From Salimicrobium flavidum (GTDB taxonomy: Bacteria; Bacillota; Bacilli; Bacillales; Halobacillaceae), in assembly GCF_900156645.1 (NCBI RefSeq), contig NZ_FTOC01000008.1, positions 1 to 64,000 on the forward strand: 64,000 nucleotides of DNA, in the 5' to 3' direction. The notes under the pieces are model-generated. The model had not been told where the DNA came from. It did not search any database and saw nothing but the letters and a program-made list of their open reading frames with translations. Below are positions 33,209 to 48,074 of the stretch, piece after piece. The position numbers and the translations under genes were made by a program. Position 1 is the first letter of the stretch. Each line of letters starts with the position of its first letter.

Positions 33209-34021
33209 ATGAAAATAAGAAAGCGTAACAATGTGCAAATATACGGAAATGGCACGACCCCGATCATTTTCGCGCACGGTTTCGGATGTGATCAACAAGT
33301 ATGGGAATATATCATTCCCGATTTCTTCGAGGCCTACCAGGTCATTCTTTTCGACTACGTCGGTTCAGGTCGTTCCAGCTTAGAAGCTTATTCGAGTGAG
33401 CGCTACAATTCCATAGATGGCTACGCTGAAGACATCATTGAAATCCTCGATGAGCTGAATATCAATGAGGCTATTTTCGTGGGTCACTCCGTAAGTGGGA
33501 TGATCGGATTGAAAGTAGCAATCGAACGTCCTGATCTTCTCCGGACTAATATTATGATCGGCTCTTCTCCCCATTACTTGAATGACGGTGATTACCAGGG
33601 AGGATTTGAAAATGAGGACATCCGGGAACTCCTCGCCATGATCGACCGTAATTATCAGGAATGGGCGAAGTATATGGCGCCGATTTCCATGAAAAACACG
33701 GATCAGCCGAAATTGACGGAGGAACTCGAAGAAATGTTCGCCGATCAGAACCCGGAAGTCATCCGGCAATTTGCGGAAGTGACCTTTTTCCTCGATATGC
33801 GTGATGAGTTGAAAAGGAATACCGTTCCTTCTCTCCTGTTGCAGACGAAGGATGATACCATCGTTTCCAAAGAGGCAGGCACCTATTTGAGTAAGCATCT
33901 CCCACATAGTGAGCATATCGAAATGGAAGCGGAAGGACACAACCCTCATATCAGTAACCCTGATGAAGTGACGCATCAAATCAAAGAATATGTGGAACAA
34001 AAACTATGGAAGAGCAGCTGA
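33209..34021 (+). CDS. rsbQ: RsbQ-like alpha/beta hydrolase
   Basis: A 270-residue hydrolase of the RsbQ/KAI2 group. The nucleophile elbow GHSVSG gives Ser near 94-97, with an Asp in QTKDDTIV and the His in EGHNPH completing the triad. In B. subtilis RsbQ is required by the PAS-phosphatase RsbP to activate sigma-B in energy stress. Start 33209 is chosen over 33200 because AAAGGA is then 8 nt upstream. It overlaps the next gene by 16 bp, whose product has GGDEF output instead of a phosphatase. Confidence 0.87.
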   Translation: MKIRKRNNVQIYGNGTTPIIFAHGFGCDQQVWEYIIPDFFEAYQVILFDYVGSGRSSLEAYSSERYNSIDGYAEDIIEILDELNINEAIFVGHSVSGMIGLKVAIERPDLLRTNIMIGSSPHYLNDGDYQGGFENEDIRELLAMIDRNYQEWAKYMAPISMKNTDQPKLTEELEEMFADQNPEVIRQFAEVTFFLDMRDELKRNTVPSLLLQTKDDTIVSKEAGTYLSKHLPHSEHIEMEAEGHNPHISNPDEVTHQIKEYVEQKLWKSS

Positions 34022-34971
34022 ATCATGCCCCGGCCGGTTATCTTCTCCTCTCCGTTTCGGGTACCATTCTGGAAATGAACGAAACGCTCCGAACATGGCT
34101 GACGACCGAAGAGACTTGGGAAGATGACAGCTTTTATTCTTTGCTGACACGCGCTTCCCAGCTGTATGCAGAGACGTATTTTCTTCCTACGCTGGCGATT
34201 CATGAAACAGTGGAAGAATTATATGTCGTTCTGTGTACAAAGTCCGGTTCCCGTATTCCAGTACTTATTAACGCGCACCGGCGAAAAAACAATATTGAAT
34301 GTATCTTTGTACAAATGAAGATGCGGGATTATTATGAAAACGAATTACTTTCCCAGAAACATAATACCGAACGGATCGCTGAAGAAATGCGGAAAGCCTA
34401 TGAAGATTTACAACAGGTAATGGAAGATTATGAAGTGAAAAGAAAAGAACTCCTCCAGATCAATCAGCAACTCGAAGATAAAGCGACGACGGACCCGCTC
34501 ACTTTGTTGAAGAACCGGAGATTCGGAGAGGAAAAAATGTTAGAAGAAATGCAGAAGGGTACTCGCTTTTCCATTTTGCTTGTAGACACCGATCATTTTA
34601 AACAGATCAATGATACTCATGGGCACCAGGCGGGGGACCTCGCATTGAAACAACTGGCACGTATTTTCATGACTACGACGAGTGAACATGATGTCGTGAT
34701 CCGCTTCGGGGGAGAAGAGTTTTTGCTGATTTTTCCCACCGCTACAGAAGACATGTTACACAATATAGCGGAACGGATCCGCAAACAAGTCGCTGCTTAT
34801 CAATTTCACCACGGGAGATTGACGGTAAGTCTCGGAGGAACGAGCAGAAGAGCGGAAGAATCGATGCACGAGCTTCTCGAACGTGCCGATCGGGCTCTTT
34901 ACCAGGCGAAAAAAGGTGGAAGAAATCAGTTCATCATCGATGACAACAAAAAGAACCGGCCCCTGCTCTAG
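34006..34971 (+). CDS. PAS-like sensor with GGDEF domain (diguanylate cyclase)
   Basis: A 321-residue protein. Residues 5-110 resemble a PAS domain (AGYLLLSVSGTILEMNETLRTWL), followed by a coiled coil (about 110-160) and a GGDEF domain with the active motif GGEEF near 235-239, preceded by DTDHFKQINDTHGHQAGD. No RxxD inhibition site is seen five residues before GGEEF. The domain should make cyclic di-GMP. The overlap with the RsbQ-like gene suggests that the hydrolase supplies or activates the PAS signal. Confidence 0.85.
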   Translation: MEEQLNHAPAGYLLLSVSGTILEMNETLRTWLTTEETWEDDSFYSLLTRASQLYAETYFLPTLAIHETVEELYVVLCTKSGSRIPVLINAHRRKNNIECIFVQMKMRDYYENELLSQKHNTERIAEEMRKAYEDLQQVMEDYEVKRKELLQINQQLEDKATTDPLTLLKNRRFGEEKMLEEMQKGTRFSILLVDTDHFKQINDTHGHQAGDLALKQLARIFMTTTSEHDVVIRFGGEEFLLIFPTATEDMLHNIAERIRKQVAAYQFHHGRLTVSLGGTSRRAEESMHELLERADRALYQAKKGGRNQFIIDDNKKNRPLL

Positions 34972-34993
34972 AGAATAGGGACCGGTTCTTTAT
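34950..34993 (+). terminator. Terminator of the RsbQ-GGDEF pair
   Basis: AAGAACCGG(C)CCCT and AGGGACCGGTTCTT form a long hairpin overlapping the GGDEF stop codon, followed by a short T-rich run. Confidence 0.7.
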
Positions 34994-34997
34994 GAAC

Positions 34998-35163
34998 AGC
35001 TCTGTTAAAGCCTGTTGTTGATTTCAGAACGAAGGGTGGAGACGCCTGCGGGATAAGCATGAACTTAAAAACCACCGGAATCGAACGTAGAGAGGTTCCG
35101 GAAGCCCGCGTCATGCCCGCGGAAAGCGTCCGCCTGAATATTTATTTTCAGCGTAGCCAAAAT
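34998..35163. repeat. Dispersed intergenic repeat, copy 1
   Basis: Begins AGCTCTGTTAAAG and contains GAACGAAGGGTGGAGACGCC, CACCGGAATCGAACGTAG and CATGCCCGCGGAAAGCGTCC. It shares long blocks with 55223-55397 and shorter ones with 42884-43009. This kind of GC-rich repeat is widespread between genes in Bacillaceae. Confidence 0.75.
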
Positions 35164-35190
35164 AAAAAAACCGTTACTCTGAAGTAACGA
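35164..35190 (-). terminator. Terminator of tRNA-Ser
   Basis: CGTTACT / AGTAACG stem followed on the minus strand by a run of seven T residues. Confidence 0.7.
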
Positions 35191-35238
35191 TTTATTCCGG
35201 ACTTCTCCGAATGTATATGCGCGCTTGTTTTAATAATA

Positions 35239-35331
35239 TGGCGGAGGAGGAGGGATTCGAACCCCCGCGGGGCGTAAACCCCCTGGCGGTTTTCAAGACC
35301 GCTCCCTTCAGCCGAACTTGGGTACTCCTCC
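35239..35331 (-). tRNA. tRNA-Ser (anticodon UGA)
   Basis: A 93-nt class II tRNA with long variable arm. Acceptor GGAGGAG pairs with CTCCTCC, the anticodon loop CTTGAAA gives UGA for UCA codons, and CCA is encoded (35239-35241). It lies just downstream of serS. Confidence 0.95.
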
Positions 35332-35461
35332 GTGTGACCGACAATTAGTAATATACCATGCCACCCCTATACCGTCAATAGAAACAGGATAATTTAATCA
35401 ATTTTCTCTCCCCTCTTTTCATTCAGGCAACTTTCCCTTCACTCTTCCTTCCTGCAAAATA

Positions 35462-35493
35462 AGCGGCCTCAGCAAGTTAACGCTGAGACCGCT
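35462..35493 (-). terminator. Terminator of serS
   Basis: Arms AGCGGCCTCAGC and GCTGAGACCGCT (one mismatch) followed on the minus strand by TTATTTTG. Confidence 0.7.
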
Positions 35494-35504
35494 CTGTTCC
35501 ATAA

Positions 35505-36782
<1,278 letters not shown>

Positions 36783-36835
36783 TCATCCTCCTTCATCTGA
36801 TTGCTTACCTGTCCTCCACTATCTTCCATGAAATC

Positions 36836-37060
36836 AAAAAAGACTCCCATCCCTTTATGAAAAGGGACGAGAGTCTAGCTTCCCGCGATACCACCCCGAT
36901 TGAAGAGCATACACTCTTCCGGCTCGACCTCCGTAACGGAGAGGTACCGTACTGATTCATCACCAGCCGCTCCGGGATGGATTCTCACTCAGCTTCTGTC
37001 AGTTCTCAGCAGCCACTGACTCTCTTAAAGAACACTGAATGATACTAAGTCCGTTCTTCG
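36836..37060 (-). promoter_or_regulatory. T-box riboswitch of serS
   Basis: The minus strand contains the T-box core GGTGGTATCGCGGGAAGC (about 36880-36897), which pairs with the CCA end of uncharged tRNA. It is followed by a terminator hairpin AGACTCTCGTCCC...GGGATGGGAGTCTTTTTT (36836-36877). Upstream hairpins near 36905-37030 form the Stem I region with the specifier. Uncharged tRNA-Ser should favour the antiterminator. Confidence 0.88.
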
Positions 37061-37104
37061 CGTTTTTCATTTTCCACTTACTTTATAGAGTAGCCGATTC
37101 TTTT

Positions 37105-37695
37105 TCACGATGCAAGAGTCTGTTTCGACTTTTCCACCATTTTCACGAAATGTTCCGTCAGCCGATGATCATCGGTCAGTTCCGGATGGAAGGAACAGGC
37201 GAGAAGATGACCTTCCTGCGCCGCTACGATATGGCCATCATAGCTGGCGAGAACTTTCGTATTTTTACCGACTCGCTCGATATAAGGAGCACGGATGAAT
37301 ACGGCATTGTACCCTTCGGCAACGCCTTCGATATCAAGATCCGCTTCGAAACTTTCCCGCTGACGTCCGAAAGCGTTTCTCCGGACGCTCATATCCATAA
37401 CTCCGAGGTGTACGTCATAGGACCCGTCAATTTCAGAAGCAAGTAAAATCAGTCCGGCACAGGTTCCAAACACTGGTTTCCCGGCGTCCGCAAAAGCGCG
37501 GATCGGTTCGAGGAACTCATACTTATCGATGAGACGACGCATCGTTGTGCTTTCTCCCCCCGGAATAATCAGTCCGTCAATCATATCCAGCTGCTCTTTA
37601 CGTTTAACTGTCACTACTGCCGCCCCTGAAGCTTCCACGGAGCGGATATGCTCCCGGAAAGCTCCTTGAAGGGCAAGTACACCGATCGTAGTCAT
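37105..37695 (-). CDS. pdxT: Pyridoxal 5'-phosphate synthase glutaminase subunit
   Basis: Releases ammonia from glutamine for PdxS. A class I glutamine amidotransferase of 196 residues with nucleophile Cys79 (GTCAGL), and His170 and Glu172 in SFHPE, plus the PGGEST oxyanion segment at 46-51. It follows pdxS by 19 bp. Confidence 0.96.
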   Translation of the reverse strand: MTTIGVLALQGAFREHIRSVEASGAAVVTVKRKEQLDMIDGLIIPGGESTTMRRLIDKYEFLEPIRAFADAGKPVFGTCAGLILLASEIDGSYDVHLGVMDMSVRRNAFGRQRESFEADLDIEGVAEGYNAVFIRAPYIERVGKNTKVLASYDGHIVAAQEGHLLACSFHPELTDDHRLTEHFVKMVEKSKQTLAS

Positions 37696-37714
37696 GTTTG
37701 CATGTCTCCTTTAT

Positions 37715-38593
37715 CTATTCACTGCGTTCCTGCATACGGTCCGTCTCGTCATTCATCTCTTCACCTTTCATAGCAGTGCCGAGACCTTTCGAGAGTTCAC
37801 CGATCAGTTTATGATCATCATAGTGCGTCGTCGCTTCCACGATCGCACGTGCGAATTCTTTCGGATTGTGTGATTTGAAGATACCGGAACCTACGAACAC
37901 ACCGTCCGCTCCGAGTTGCATCATGAGAGCTGCGTCCGCAGGGGTAGCGATTCCGCCTGCCGCGAAGTTCACGACCGGAAGACGGCCTTCTTCACGGATC
38001 TGAAGCAACTGTTCATACGGCGCTCCGGTTTCCTTTGCGTAAACCATCACTTCATCTTCTTGCATGGACTGAAGACGACGGATCTGTCCCTGCACTTCAC
38101 GCATGTGACGCACAGCTTCTACGATATTTCCTGTTCCTGGTTCTCCCTTCGTACGAAGCATGGACGCTCCTTCACCGATACGACGGGTCGCTTCACCGAT
38201 GTTCCGGCAGCCGCATACGAACGGAACGGTATAGTCGGTCTTTTTAATGTGGAATACTTCATCCGCAGGTGTGAGGACTTCACTTTCATCAATGTAGTCC
38301 ACACCCATCGCTTCAAGAACACGTGCTTCAGCGATATGACCGATTCTCGCTTTTGCCATTACCGGTATGGAGACAGCATTCATCACTTCTTCTACGATGG
38401 TAGGATCCGCCATACGGGCAACCCCTCCGGCCGCTCTGATATCTGCCGGTACACGTTCGAGGGCCATAACGGCTACAGCTCCCGCCTCCTCGGCGATCTT
38501 CGCCTGTTCCGCGTTCACGACGTCCATGATGACGCCGCCCTTTTGCATTTCTGCCATACCTCTTTTCACACGCTCTGTACCTGTTTGAGCCAT
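37715..38593 (-). CDS. pdxS: Pyridoxal 5'-phosphate synthase lyase subunit
   Basis: Makes vitamin B6 from ribose 5-phosphate, glyceraldehyde 3-phosphate and ammonia in a dodecameric TIM-barrel complex with PdxT. The 292 residues keep the two catalytic lysines, K81 in MAKARIGH and K149 in RTKGEPGTG. The order dacA-pdxS-pdxT-serS is the B. subtilis order. Confidence 0.97.
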   Translation of the reverse strand: MAQTGTERVKRGMAEMQKGGVIMDVVNAEQAKIAEEAGAVAVMALERVPADIRAAGGVARMADPTIVEEVMNAVSIPVMAKARIGHIAEARVLEAMGVDYIDESEVLTPADEVFHIKKTDYTVPFVCGCRNIGEATRRIGEGASMLRTKGEPGTGNIVEAVRHMREVQGQIRRLQSMQEDEVMVYAKETGAPYEQLLQIREEGRLPVVNFAAGGIATPADAALMMQLGADGVFVGSGIFKSHNPKEFARAIVEATTHYDDHKLIGELSKGLGTAMKGEEMNDETDRMQERSE

Positions 38594-38706
38594 GATAATT
38601 CCTCCCTGTTCTCTATCTATATGCTTGAGTCTTATTTTCTTTTACTATTTTAACGTATTTTTCAGCTGAATCCTATTTTAAAACTTATTGTTATCAGAAA
38701 AATTGA

Positions 38707-40011
38707 TCAGAACCAGCCTTTGACCATATCAACGGCTCCCGTGAAAAGATCACCGAAGAAACCGCCGATGCCACCGAGTGTAAGCATGAACCAGTTCGAC
38801 TTCTCTACTGCAGAAGTGGTGACGACCGGTACGGTGTTAGGGTTTTCTTTCACGATATTTCCATCAGGAAGCTCCCCGTCGTAAACGAGTTTTGCCTGTC
38901 CGACCTGCTGACCGGATTCGACAGGTGCTGTAAGTTCTTCTTCCTCCAGTTCATACTCGATGGAGTAGGAGTCTTCCTCTCCTTCTTTCACCATCGTGGA
39001 AAGAGCTTCTCCGGTTTCAATAGCTACACTATTTTCTTTTCCTTTTGTCACCGGCAAAGAAGTGGAGTTTTCCATCTGGTAGCCGGTGGCGTATAATTCC
39101 TGTGTTTCGAACTGTTCAAATCCATAGTCGAATAATTTTCTCGTTTCTTCGAAGCGTTCTTCCCGACTCGCCGTCTTCATCACAACAGAAATAAGACGCT
39201 GGCCATCCTGTTTCGCCGTTCCGGTGAAAGTATTTCCGGCCATTTCGGTATAGCCTGTTTTCAGACCGTCCACCCCTTCATAACCGAAGTCGGAAAGATA
39301 CCCCGGCATCCCGGGAATCATCCAGTTCCAGTTCTGGATTTCCTGACCGTCGAATTGAGTTGTCGGCGTTCCTGATATTTCTAGTGCTTCCGGATAATCG
39401 TTCACGAGATGATAAGCTAACGTCGCAGCCGCATGTGCAGACATTAAGTTAGTATCATCGGCACTCGTGCCTTCCGGGACGTTATCTCCAAGGTCGCTGT
39501 TGGAGAGTCCAGTACTGTTGACGAACTGATAATCTTCCATACCGAGCTCCGCAGCTTTTTCATTCATCATCTTTACAAATTCGCCTTCAGACCCGGCGAT
39601 CAATTCTGCCAGAGCGATAGCTGTGGCATTATCCGAATTGATGGCCATCGCTTCGTACAGGGCTCGCACGGTATATTCTTTGTTTTGCGTCAACCCTACC
39701 CCCGAAAAAGAAGGATTTGCAGAAATGCTATAAGGGTAATCAGAAATCTGGGTCGTCGTGTCCCAGCTGATGTCCCCTTCTTCGATTGCTTCCATTACTA
39801 GATATTCGGTCATCATCTTCGTCATACTCGCAGGTGGTAACGTCAGCTCCGCTTCTTTTTGAAACAGAATATCCCCCGTCTCAGCGTCCACCAGTATCGC
39901 TGATTTCGCTTTTGTTTCCACTTCCTGAGCCAGGCTGTTTACGGGCATAAGTAGGCTGCCCGCTATTACAAGCACAGCGAGAAGGAGTGCCATTTTGCAT
40001 TTTTGTATCAA
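38707..40011 (-). CDS. dacA: D-alanyl-D-alanine carboxypeptidase (PBP5)
   Basis: Trims the terminal D-Ala from peptidoglycan pentapeptides. The start is taken as TTG at 40009-40011, with GGGTGGAGG 9 nt upstream; this gives a clean signal peptide (about 1-28, cleavage near SLA-QE). The 434 residues include SMTK (Ser62, Lys65), SDN and KTG motifs of penicillin-binding proteins, a PBP5 C-terminal domain and a C-terminal amphipathic membrane anchor. The frame extends upstream to 40071 through the guaB terminator, which argues against a longer start. Confidence 0.93.
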   Translation of the reverse strand: MIQKCKMALLLAVLVIAGSLLMPVNSLAQEVETKAKSAILVDAETGDILFQKEAELTLPPASMTKMMTEYLVMEAIEEGDISWDTTTQISDYPYSISANPSFSGVGLTQNKEYTVRALYEAMAINSDNATAIALAELIAGSEGEFVKMMNEKAAELGMEDYQFVNSTGLSNSDLGDNVPEGTSADDTNLMSAHAAATLAYHLVNDYPEALEISGTPTTQFDGQEIQNWNWMIPGMPGYLSDFGYEGVDGLKTGYTEMAGNTFTGTAKQDGQRLISVVMKTASREERFEETRKLFDYGFEQFETQELYATGYQMENSTSLPVTKGKENSVAIETGEALSTMVKEGEEDSYSIEYELEEEELTAPVESGQQVGQAKLVYDGELPDGNIVKENPNTVPVVTTSAVEKSNWFMLTLGGIGGFFGDLFTGAVDMVKGWF

Positions 40012-40070
40012 CTTTCTCGACCTCCACCCTATATAATTCATACTTTCTAATTTTACCATACGGACCCGCA

Positions 40071-40106
40071 AAAAAATAGACAGGGAAAAATCCCTGTCTA
40101 TTTTTC
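40071..40106 (-). terminator. Terminator of guaB
   Basis: A perfect stem AATAGACAGGGA / TCCCTGTCTATT with T/A-rich flanks lies between guaB and dacA. Confidence 0.85.
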
Positions 40107-40117
40107 ATAGATGCATG

Positions 40118-41605
<1,488 letters not shown>

Positions 41606-41688
41606 CTACCGGTGAAAGCTATTTTTTATATTGTTATTTACAATAAGACATCTACTGTCGTTTTTCAACCGGAAAGTTCAGGAAGTGA

Positions 41689-42762
41689 TCAATAAACTTC
41701 TTCTACGTACAGTCCTTCCTCCTTAAGAGATAGGAATACTTCACTTCGATGCAGGCGGACCATCAGATGTGCAGGTGTCGACGGATCAACGAAAACAATA
41801 TCAGCGAGTTCATTGTTCGAGAGTCTCACCGTAGTTCCGACCGAAATATTAGCAAGGTCTTCCGTAAGTACTTTCGTCACTCTCATATCATATTTACCGA
41901 ACTGTTCCTTTTGGATTTCATCGATGACTTTAAAAGGGGATTGCTTCTTCCGGTAGGGACGCTCTGAGGTCATCGCATGATAAATATCGCTGACAGCAAT
42001 GATCTGGCTGTAGAATTGGATCTTATCCTGCCGTACCCCCAGTGGATACCCTGAGCCGTCCAGACGTTCATGATGCTGAAGAACAGCAAGTTTCACTTTT
42101 TTGTTCATAGCGGTAAGATCTTCGACCATACGATAAGAGTGGACCGGATGCTGCTGGATCTCTTTAATTTCCTTTTCAGATAACGCTCCCTTCTTATGCA
42201 TGATATCTCTCGACATATAAGACATACCACAATCACTCAACAATCCTCCAAGAGCTACCTGAATCCACTCTCCCTTTTCAAGACCGAGTCGCTGAGCGAG
42301 ATACCCGGCGATCAGTCCCATCGATAAGCTGTGGTGATGAATGTATTCCGCTTCGCTTGCGTAGTGGTGGATGCGAAGAATTTCCTGTCTATTTTTTGTC
42401 GCTTCGACTAAAAGCGGGAGAAACCAGTCCCTTATCTCGGGAAGATCGATATCAAATCCGTTCCTCCATCGTTTGAACATTTTCTGATGGCGATAGACCC
42501 CTTCCAGATATTGCTCCCGGAATTCATCATCCACGCGCGCTTGTACGGTCTCCGGCTCATAGTTTCTCACAGCCTCTTCGAAATCTTCTCCGTTCGATAA
42601 TTTGGCTGAGATCTCCACTTCTTTGATACGAAAAGCGTGAAGAGTATTTATATGTACAGGATAGATCACTGTATTTTTCGGGATGATCGGTCGGGACGTT
42701 TTCCCTTCGACATCTTTTGTGAGAATACATCCGGGAATAAGTTCCTTTACGTTTACTTGCAT
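41689..42762 (-). CDS. Degenerate HD-GYP domain protein
   Basis: A 357-residue protein with a Pro/Val-rich N-terminal region and an HD-GYP-like domain from about 160. The GYP motif HHERLDGSGYP is complete, but the HD position reads LLSDCGM where active enzymes have LLHDIGK, so the metal-binding His and following Lys are lost. Such a protein may bind rather than hydrolyse cyclic di-GMP. Start 42762 is chosen for its GGAAGGGGAG ribosome-binding site; the frame is open to 42873. It sits between gyrA and guaB. Confidence 0.82.
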   Translation of the reverse strand: MQVNVKELIPGCILTKDVEGKTSRPIIPKNTVIYPVHINTLHAFRIKEVEISAKLSNGEDFEEAVRNYEPETVQARVDDEFREQYLEGVYRHQKMFKRWRNGFDIDLPEIRDWFLPLLVEATKNRQEILRIHHYASEAEYIHHHSLSMGLIAGYLAQRLGLEKGEWIQVALGGLLSDCGMSYMSRDIMHKKGALSEKEIKEIQQHPVHSYRMVEDLTAMNKKVKLAVLQHHERLDGSGYPLGVRQDKIQFYSQIIAVSDIYHAMTSERPYRKKQSPFKVIDEIQKEQFGKYDMRVTKVLTEDLANISVGTTVRLSNNELADIVFVDPSTPAHLMVRLHRSEVFLSLKEEGLYVEEVY

Positions 42763-42883
42763 CTGTCTCCCCTTCCTTCTTCCTATCCTACAAGAAAGAA
42801 TCACTGCTTCTACTATCGACGTATACCCCTGATTATTCAAGGAGAACAACAGTTTGACGATAGTTACGACCATATGTATTATA

Positions 42884-43009
42884 AGCTCTCTAAAAGACTG
42901 TCGTTGATTTTAGGAACGAACGGTGGGGACGCCTGCTGGCATGAACGGAAAGCGTCAGCGGCAAGCTTCCACCCGTAGAACAAAAATCAACAACGAATGA
43001 TACAGAGCC
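42884..43009. repeat. MITE-like dispersed repeat, copy 2
   Basis: About 126 bp running from AGCTCT (42884) to ACAGAGCC (43002-43009). It shares GTTGATTTTAGGAACGAACG and the CATGAACG/GCGGCAAGCTTC blocks with the copy at 55223-55397 but lacks the middle part. Confidence 0.7.
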
Positions 43010-43072
43010 TATTATAAAAAGGTCTGGTACAGAACATATAGCAGATGTGCAAAAACGAATATTCGAAGAAAA

Positions 43073-43190
43073 ACACGGAGACTCCTATGGGAACAGCACG
43101 AGCTGAAGATCCAATGGATCAAGCGAATGGCTTGATCCATTTAGCTGAAGCCGGGCCCATGGAAAACGACGTGTTTTTTCTTATGCATCA
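43073..43190. repeat. Second-type dispersed intergenic repeat
   Basis: Contains ACACGGAGACTCCTATGGGA and CATGGAAAACGACGTGTTTT, arms of a long imperfect palindrome that recalls the common GGAGACTCC-type repeats of Bacillaceae. A 65-codon frame across it is not considered a gene. Confidence 0.55.
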
Positions 43191-43210
43191 TTTCATAAAA
43201 GAAGGTATAC

Positions 43211-43240
43211 AAAAATCCGAACAATATTGTTCGGATTTTT
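43211..43240. terminator. Bidirectional terminator after gyrA
   Basis: A perfect 30-bp palindrome of AAAAATCCGAACAAT and ATTGTTCGGATTTTT. Confidence 0.88.
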
Positions 43241-43277
43241 AAACGTAAAAACAGTTTTTGTCCCAGACTCTAAATAG

Positions 43278-45761
43278 TTATTCTTCCTCGGATATAGAGG
43301 ATTCCTCTGGTAATTCTTCGATCTCTTTCTCCGCTTCCAGCCGTGCAACAGTGGAAACCTCTTCCCCTTCCTGGAGACGAATGAGGCGTACTCCCTGTGT
43401 ATTACGTCCGGTACGGGAAATACTGTCAGCCGCCATGCGGATAAGCACACCGCTTGCAGTCATGATCATGAGATCCTCTTCACCAGTAACAGCTTTCGTC
43501 GAAACGACTTTTCCGTTCCGTTCTGTCAGGTTACAAGTAAGAATCCCTTTTCCGCCGCGGTTGGTGATCCGGTATTCGGAAGCAGGCGTACGCTTCCCGA
43601 ACCCTTTATCGGTAACCGTGAGAATTTCTCGGGTGTCATCCACGAGTTCCATGGACACGACACGATCATCTCCGCGCAACGATACACCTTTCACTCCGGC
43701 TGCAGAACGACCCATGGAGCGGATCTGCGTTTCAGGGAACCTGATGAGGTAACCATTCTGCGTTCCGATCATGATGTCTTTTTCTCCGTCCGTCATACGT
43801 ACGGATATCAACTCATCATCTTCCCGGAGCGTAAGCGCAATCAGACCGCCGCGTCTGATATTCGCGAATTTCGATAGACTGGTACGTTTTGTAATACCAT
43901 ATTTCGTCGTAAAGATGAAGTACCAGTCTTCGACGAATTCATCCACAGCGATGACGTCGTTGATCCACTCATCATTTTCGATATTCAGAACGTTGATGAT
44001 CGGCAGACCTTTCGCCGTTCTGCTGAACTCGGGAATTTCGTATCCTTTGATTTTATATACTTTTCCTTTGTTCGAAAAGAAGAGCAGTGTGCTGTGCGTC
44101 GAAGTCGACAGAAGATGCTCGACGAAATCTTCATCATTGGTGCCCATCCCCTGCACACCTCGGCCTCCGCGGCGCTGAGAGCGGTACGTATCCGCCGGAA
44201 GACGCTTCACGTATCCCTGGTGGGTCAAAGTGACGACGACCGTCTCTTCAGGGATGAGATCTTCATCTTCGATCATTTCAATGCCGCCCTTGATGATTTC
44301 CGTGCGACGTTTATCGCTGAAGCGTTCTTTCAACTCCAGAAGCTCTTCGCGGATGATTTCAAGTACACGTTCCTCATCCGCCAAAATCGCTTTCAATTCC
44401 GCGATTTTTCCGACGAGATCGTCGTATTCACCATCTATCTTTTCACGTTCAAGACCTGTGAGACGCTGCAGACGCATATCAAGGATCGCCTGAGACTGCT
44501 TCTCGGAAAGTTCGAAGCGGGTCATCAGTTCCTCACGGGCGATATCTGTCGTCTGGGATTGACGGATGAGCGTAATGACTTCATCCAGATGATCGAGCGC
44601 GACCTTCAGCCCTTCCAATATGTGAGCTCTCGCTTCCGCTTTCTTCAATTCGTAAGCCGTCCGGCGGCGGATGACCACTTTCTGGTGCTCGAGATAATGT
44701 TCGAGACACTGTTTCAAGTTAAGTACTTTCGGTCGTCCGTCGACGAGTGCCAGCATATTGATACCGAATGACGTTTGAAGCGCCGTCATTTTGTATAGAT
44801 TATTAAGTACGACGTCCGCATTCACATCTTTGCGGAGTTCAATCACGACCCGCATACCTTCTCTGTCCGACTCATCACGCAAATCGGTGATTCCGTCAAT
44901 TTTCTTATCACGGGCCAGATCGGCGATCTTTTCAACGAGACGCGCTTTGTTCACCTGATACGGAAGTTCTGTCACGATGATATGACTTTTTCCGTTCGGT
45001 TTTTCATCGACGTGTACCCGGGACCTGATCAAAATCGAACCTTTCCCGGTTTCATAAGCTTTGCGGATACCGCTCAGCCCGAGAATTTGTCCGGATGTCG
45101 GGAAGTCCGGTCCGAAAATGTAGTCATCCATAAGCTCCTGGATTGTAATATCTTCATCTTTACTGACAGCGAGAACGGCGTCAATGACTTCACCGAGATG
45201 ATGCGGAGGAACGTTTGTAGCCATCCCTACCGCAATACCCGAGCCCCCATTGACGAGAAAATTCGGGAAACGTGCAGGAAGGACGGCCGGTTCTTTCTCG
45301 GTGCCGTCGTAGTTTTCCTGATAATCGATCGTATCTTTCTGTATGTCTCTGAGCATTTCCATCGATATTTTGGACATCCGTGCTTCCGTATAACGCATCG
45401 CTGCTGCAGAGTCTCCGTCTACGGACCCGAAGTTTCCGTGTCCATCCACGAGTTCATAACGATAGCTGAAATCCTGTGCCATACGCACCATCGCTTCGTA
45501 TACGGCAGAATCCCCGTGCGGGTGATATTTACCGATCACGTCACCGACGATACGGGCGGATTTCTTATAAGCTTTATCCGCTGTTATTCCAAGGTCATTC
45601 ATGGCGTAAAGAATACGTCTGTGTACCGGCTTCATCCCGTCCCGGACATCCGGCAGGGCACGCGCCACGATGACACTCATAGCATAATCCAAAAATGAGG
45701 TCCGCATTTCGTTACTGATATTTATTTCATGAACGCGCGAACTGTCTGGTTGATCCACCAT
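43278..45761 (-). CDS. gyrA: DNA gyrase subunit A
   Basis: The breakage-reunion subunit of gyrase, 827 residues. The active tyrosine is in [11 protein letters not shown] (about residue 123), and the C-terminal six-bladed domain contains the GyrA box QRRGGRG near 535-541, which wraps DNA and gives negative supercoiling. It follows gyrB by 45 bp and is the last gene of the origin-proximal cluster before a strong terminator. Confidence 0.98.
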   Translation of the reverse strand: MVDQPDSSRVHEINISNEMRTSFLDYAMSVIVARALPDVRDGMKPVHRRILYAMNDLGITADKAYKKSARIVGDVIGKYHPHGDSAVYEAMVRMAQDFSYRYELVDGHGNFGSVDGDSAAAMRYTEARMSKISMEMLRDIQKDTIDYQENYDGTEKEPAVLPARFPNFLVNGGSGIAVGMATNVPPHHLGEVIDAVLAVSKDEDITIQELMDDYIFGPDFPTSGQILGLSGIRKAYETGKGSILIRSRVHVDEKPNGKSHIIVTELPYQVNKARLVEKIADLARDKKIDGITDLRDESDREGMRVVIELRKDVNADVVLNNLYKMTALQTSFGINMLALVDGRPKVLNLKQCLEHYLEHQKVVIRRRTAYELKKAEARAHILEGLKVALDHLDEVITLIRQSQTTDIAREELMTRFELSEKQSQAILDMRLQRLTGLEREKIDGEYDDLVGKIAELKAILADEERVLEIIREELLELKERFSDKRRTEIIKGGIEMIEDEDLIPEETVVVTLTHQGYVKRLPADTYRSQRRGGRGVQGMGTNDEDFVEHLLSTSTHSTLLFFSNKGKVYKIKGYEIPEFSRTAKGLPIINVLNIENDEWINDVIAVDEFVEDWYFIFTTKYGITKRTSLSKFANIRRGGLIALTLREDDELISVRMTDGEKDIMIGTQNGYLIRFPETQIRSMGRSAAGVKGVSLRGDDRVVSMELVDDTREILTVTDKGFGKRTPASEYRITNRGGKGILTCNLTERNGKVVSTKAVTGEEDLMIMTASGVLIRMAADSISRTGRNTQGVRLIRLQEGEEVSTVARLEAEKEIEELPEESSISEEE

Positions 45762-45806
45762 TTTGTAAACCTCCTAGAGAAAACGAACTCTTATCTTCAC
45801 CTGTAT

Positions 45807-47768
<1,962 letters not shown>

Positions 47769-48065
47769 TTATTCATCCCGCGCTTCTTCTATTTCTTCTG
47801 AAAAATCATCCAGCCTGTTCAATGTCGTCTGCATGTTTCCACGCTTTTTCAGAGTGGCTACAGAGAGGGGACTGAAATAAATCGTCTCTTCTGTGATGAC
47901 CATCGCTTTCGGCTCATATTCTTCGGTCTCGACCACCTGTTTTTCTTTGCGCCGGTTAAAGACCATCTCTTCCGTAATGGAAGACGAACTGAGCAGTTCA
48001 CAGTCGATGATCGCTATGACTTCATCCGCTTTCACTACATTCCCTTCACCTATATGAATGAACAA
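47769..48065 (-). CDS. remB: Extracellular matrix regulator RemB (YaaB)
   Basis: A 98-residue DUF370-family protein. The N-terminal MFIHIGEGNVVKADEVIAII is typical of RemA/RemB, small DNA-binding regulators of biofilm matrix and osmotic genes in Bacillus. The C-terminus is more acidic than in B. subtilis. It lies between recF and gyrB with short gaps, the conserved position. Confidence 0.9.
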   Translation of the reverse strand: MFIHIGEGNVVKADEVIAIIDCELLSSSSITEEMVFNRRKEKQVVETEEYEPKAMVITEETIYFSPLSVATLKKRGNMQTTLNRLDDFSEEIEEARDE

Positions 48066-48074
48066 AAGGACACC

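Noticed and set aside
43045-43242. 65-codon plus-strand frame
   Set aside because: It spans a dispersed repeat and the gyrA terminator, with no ribosome-binding site.
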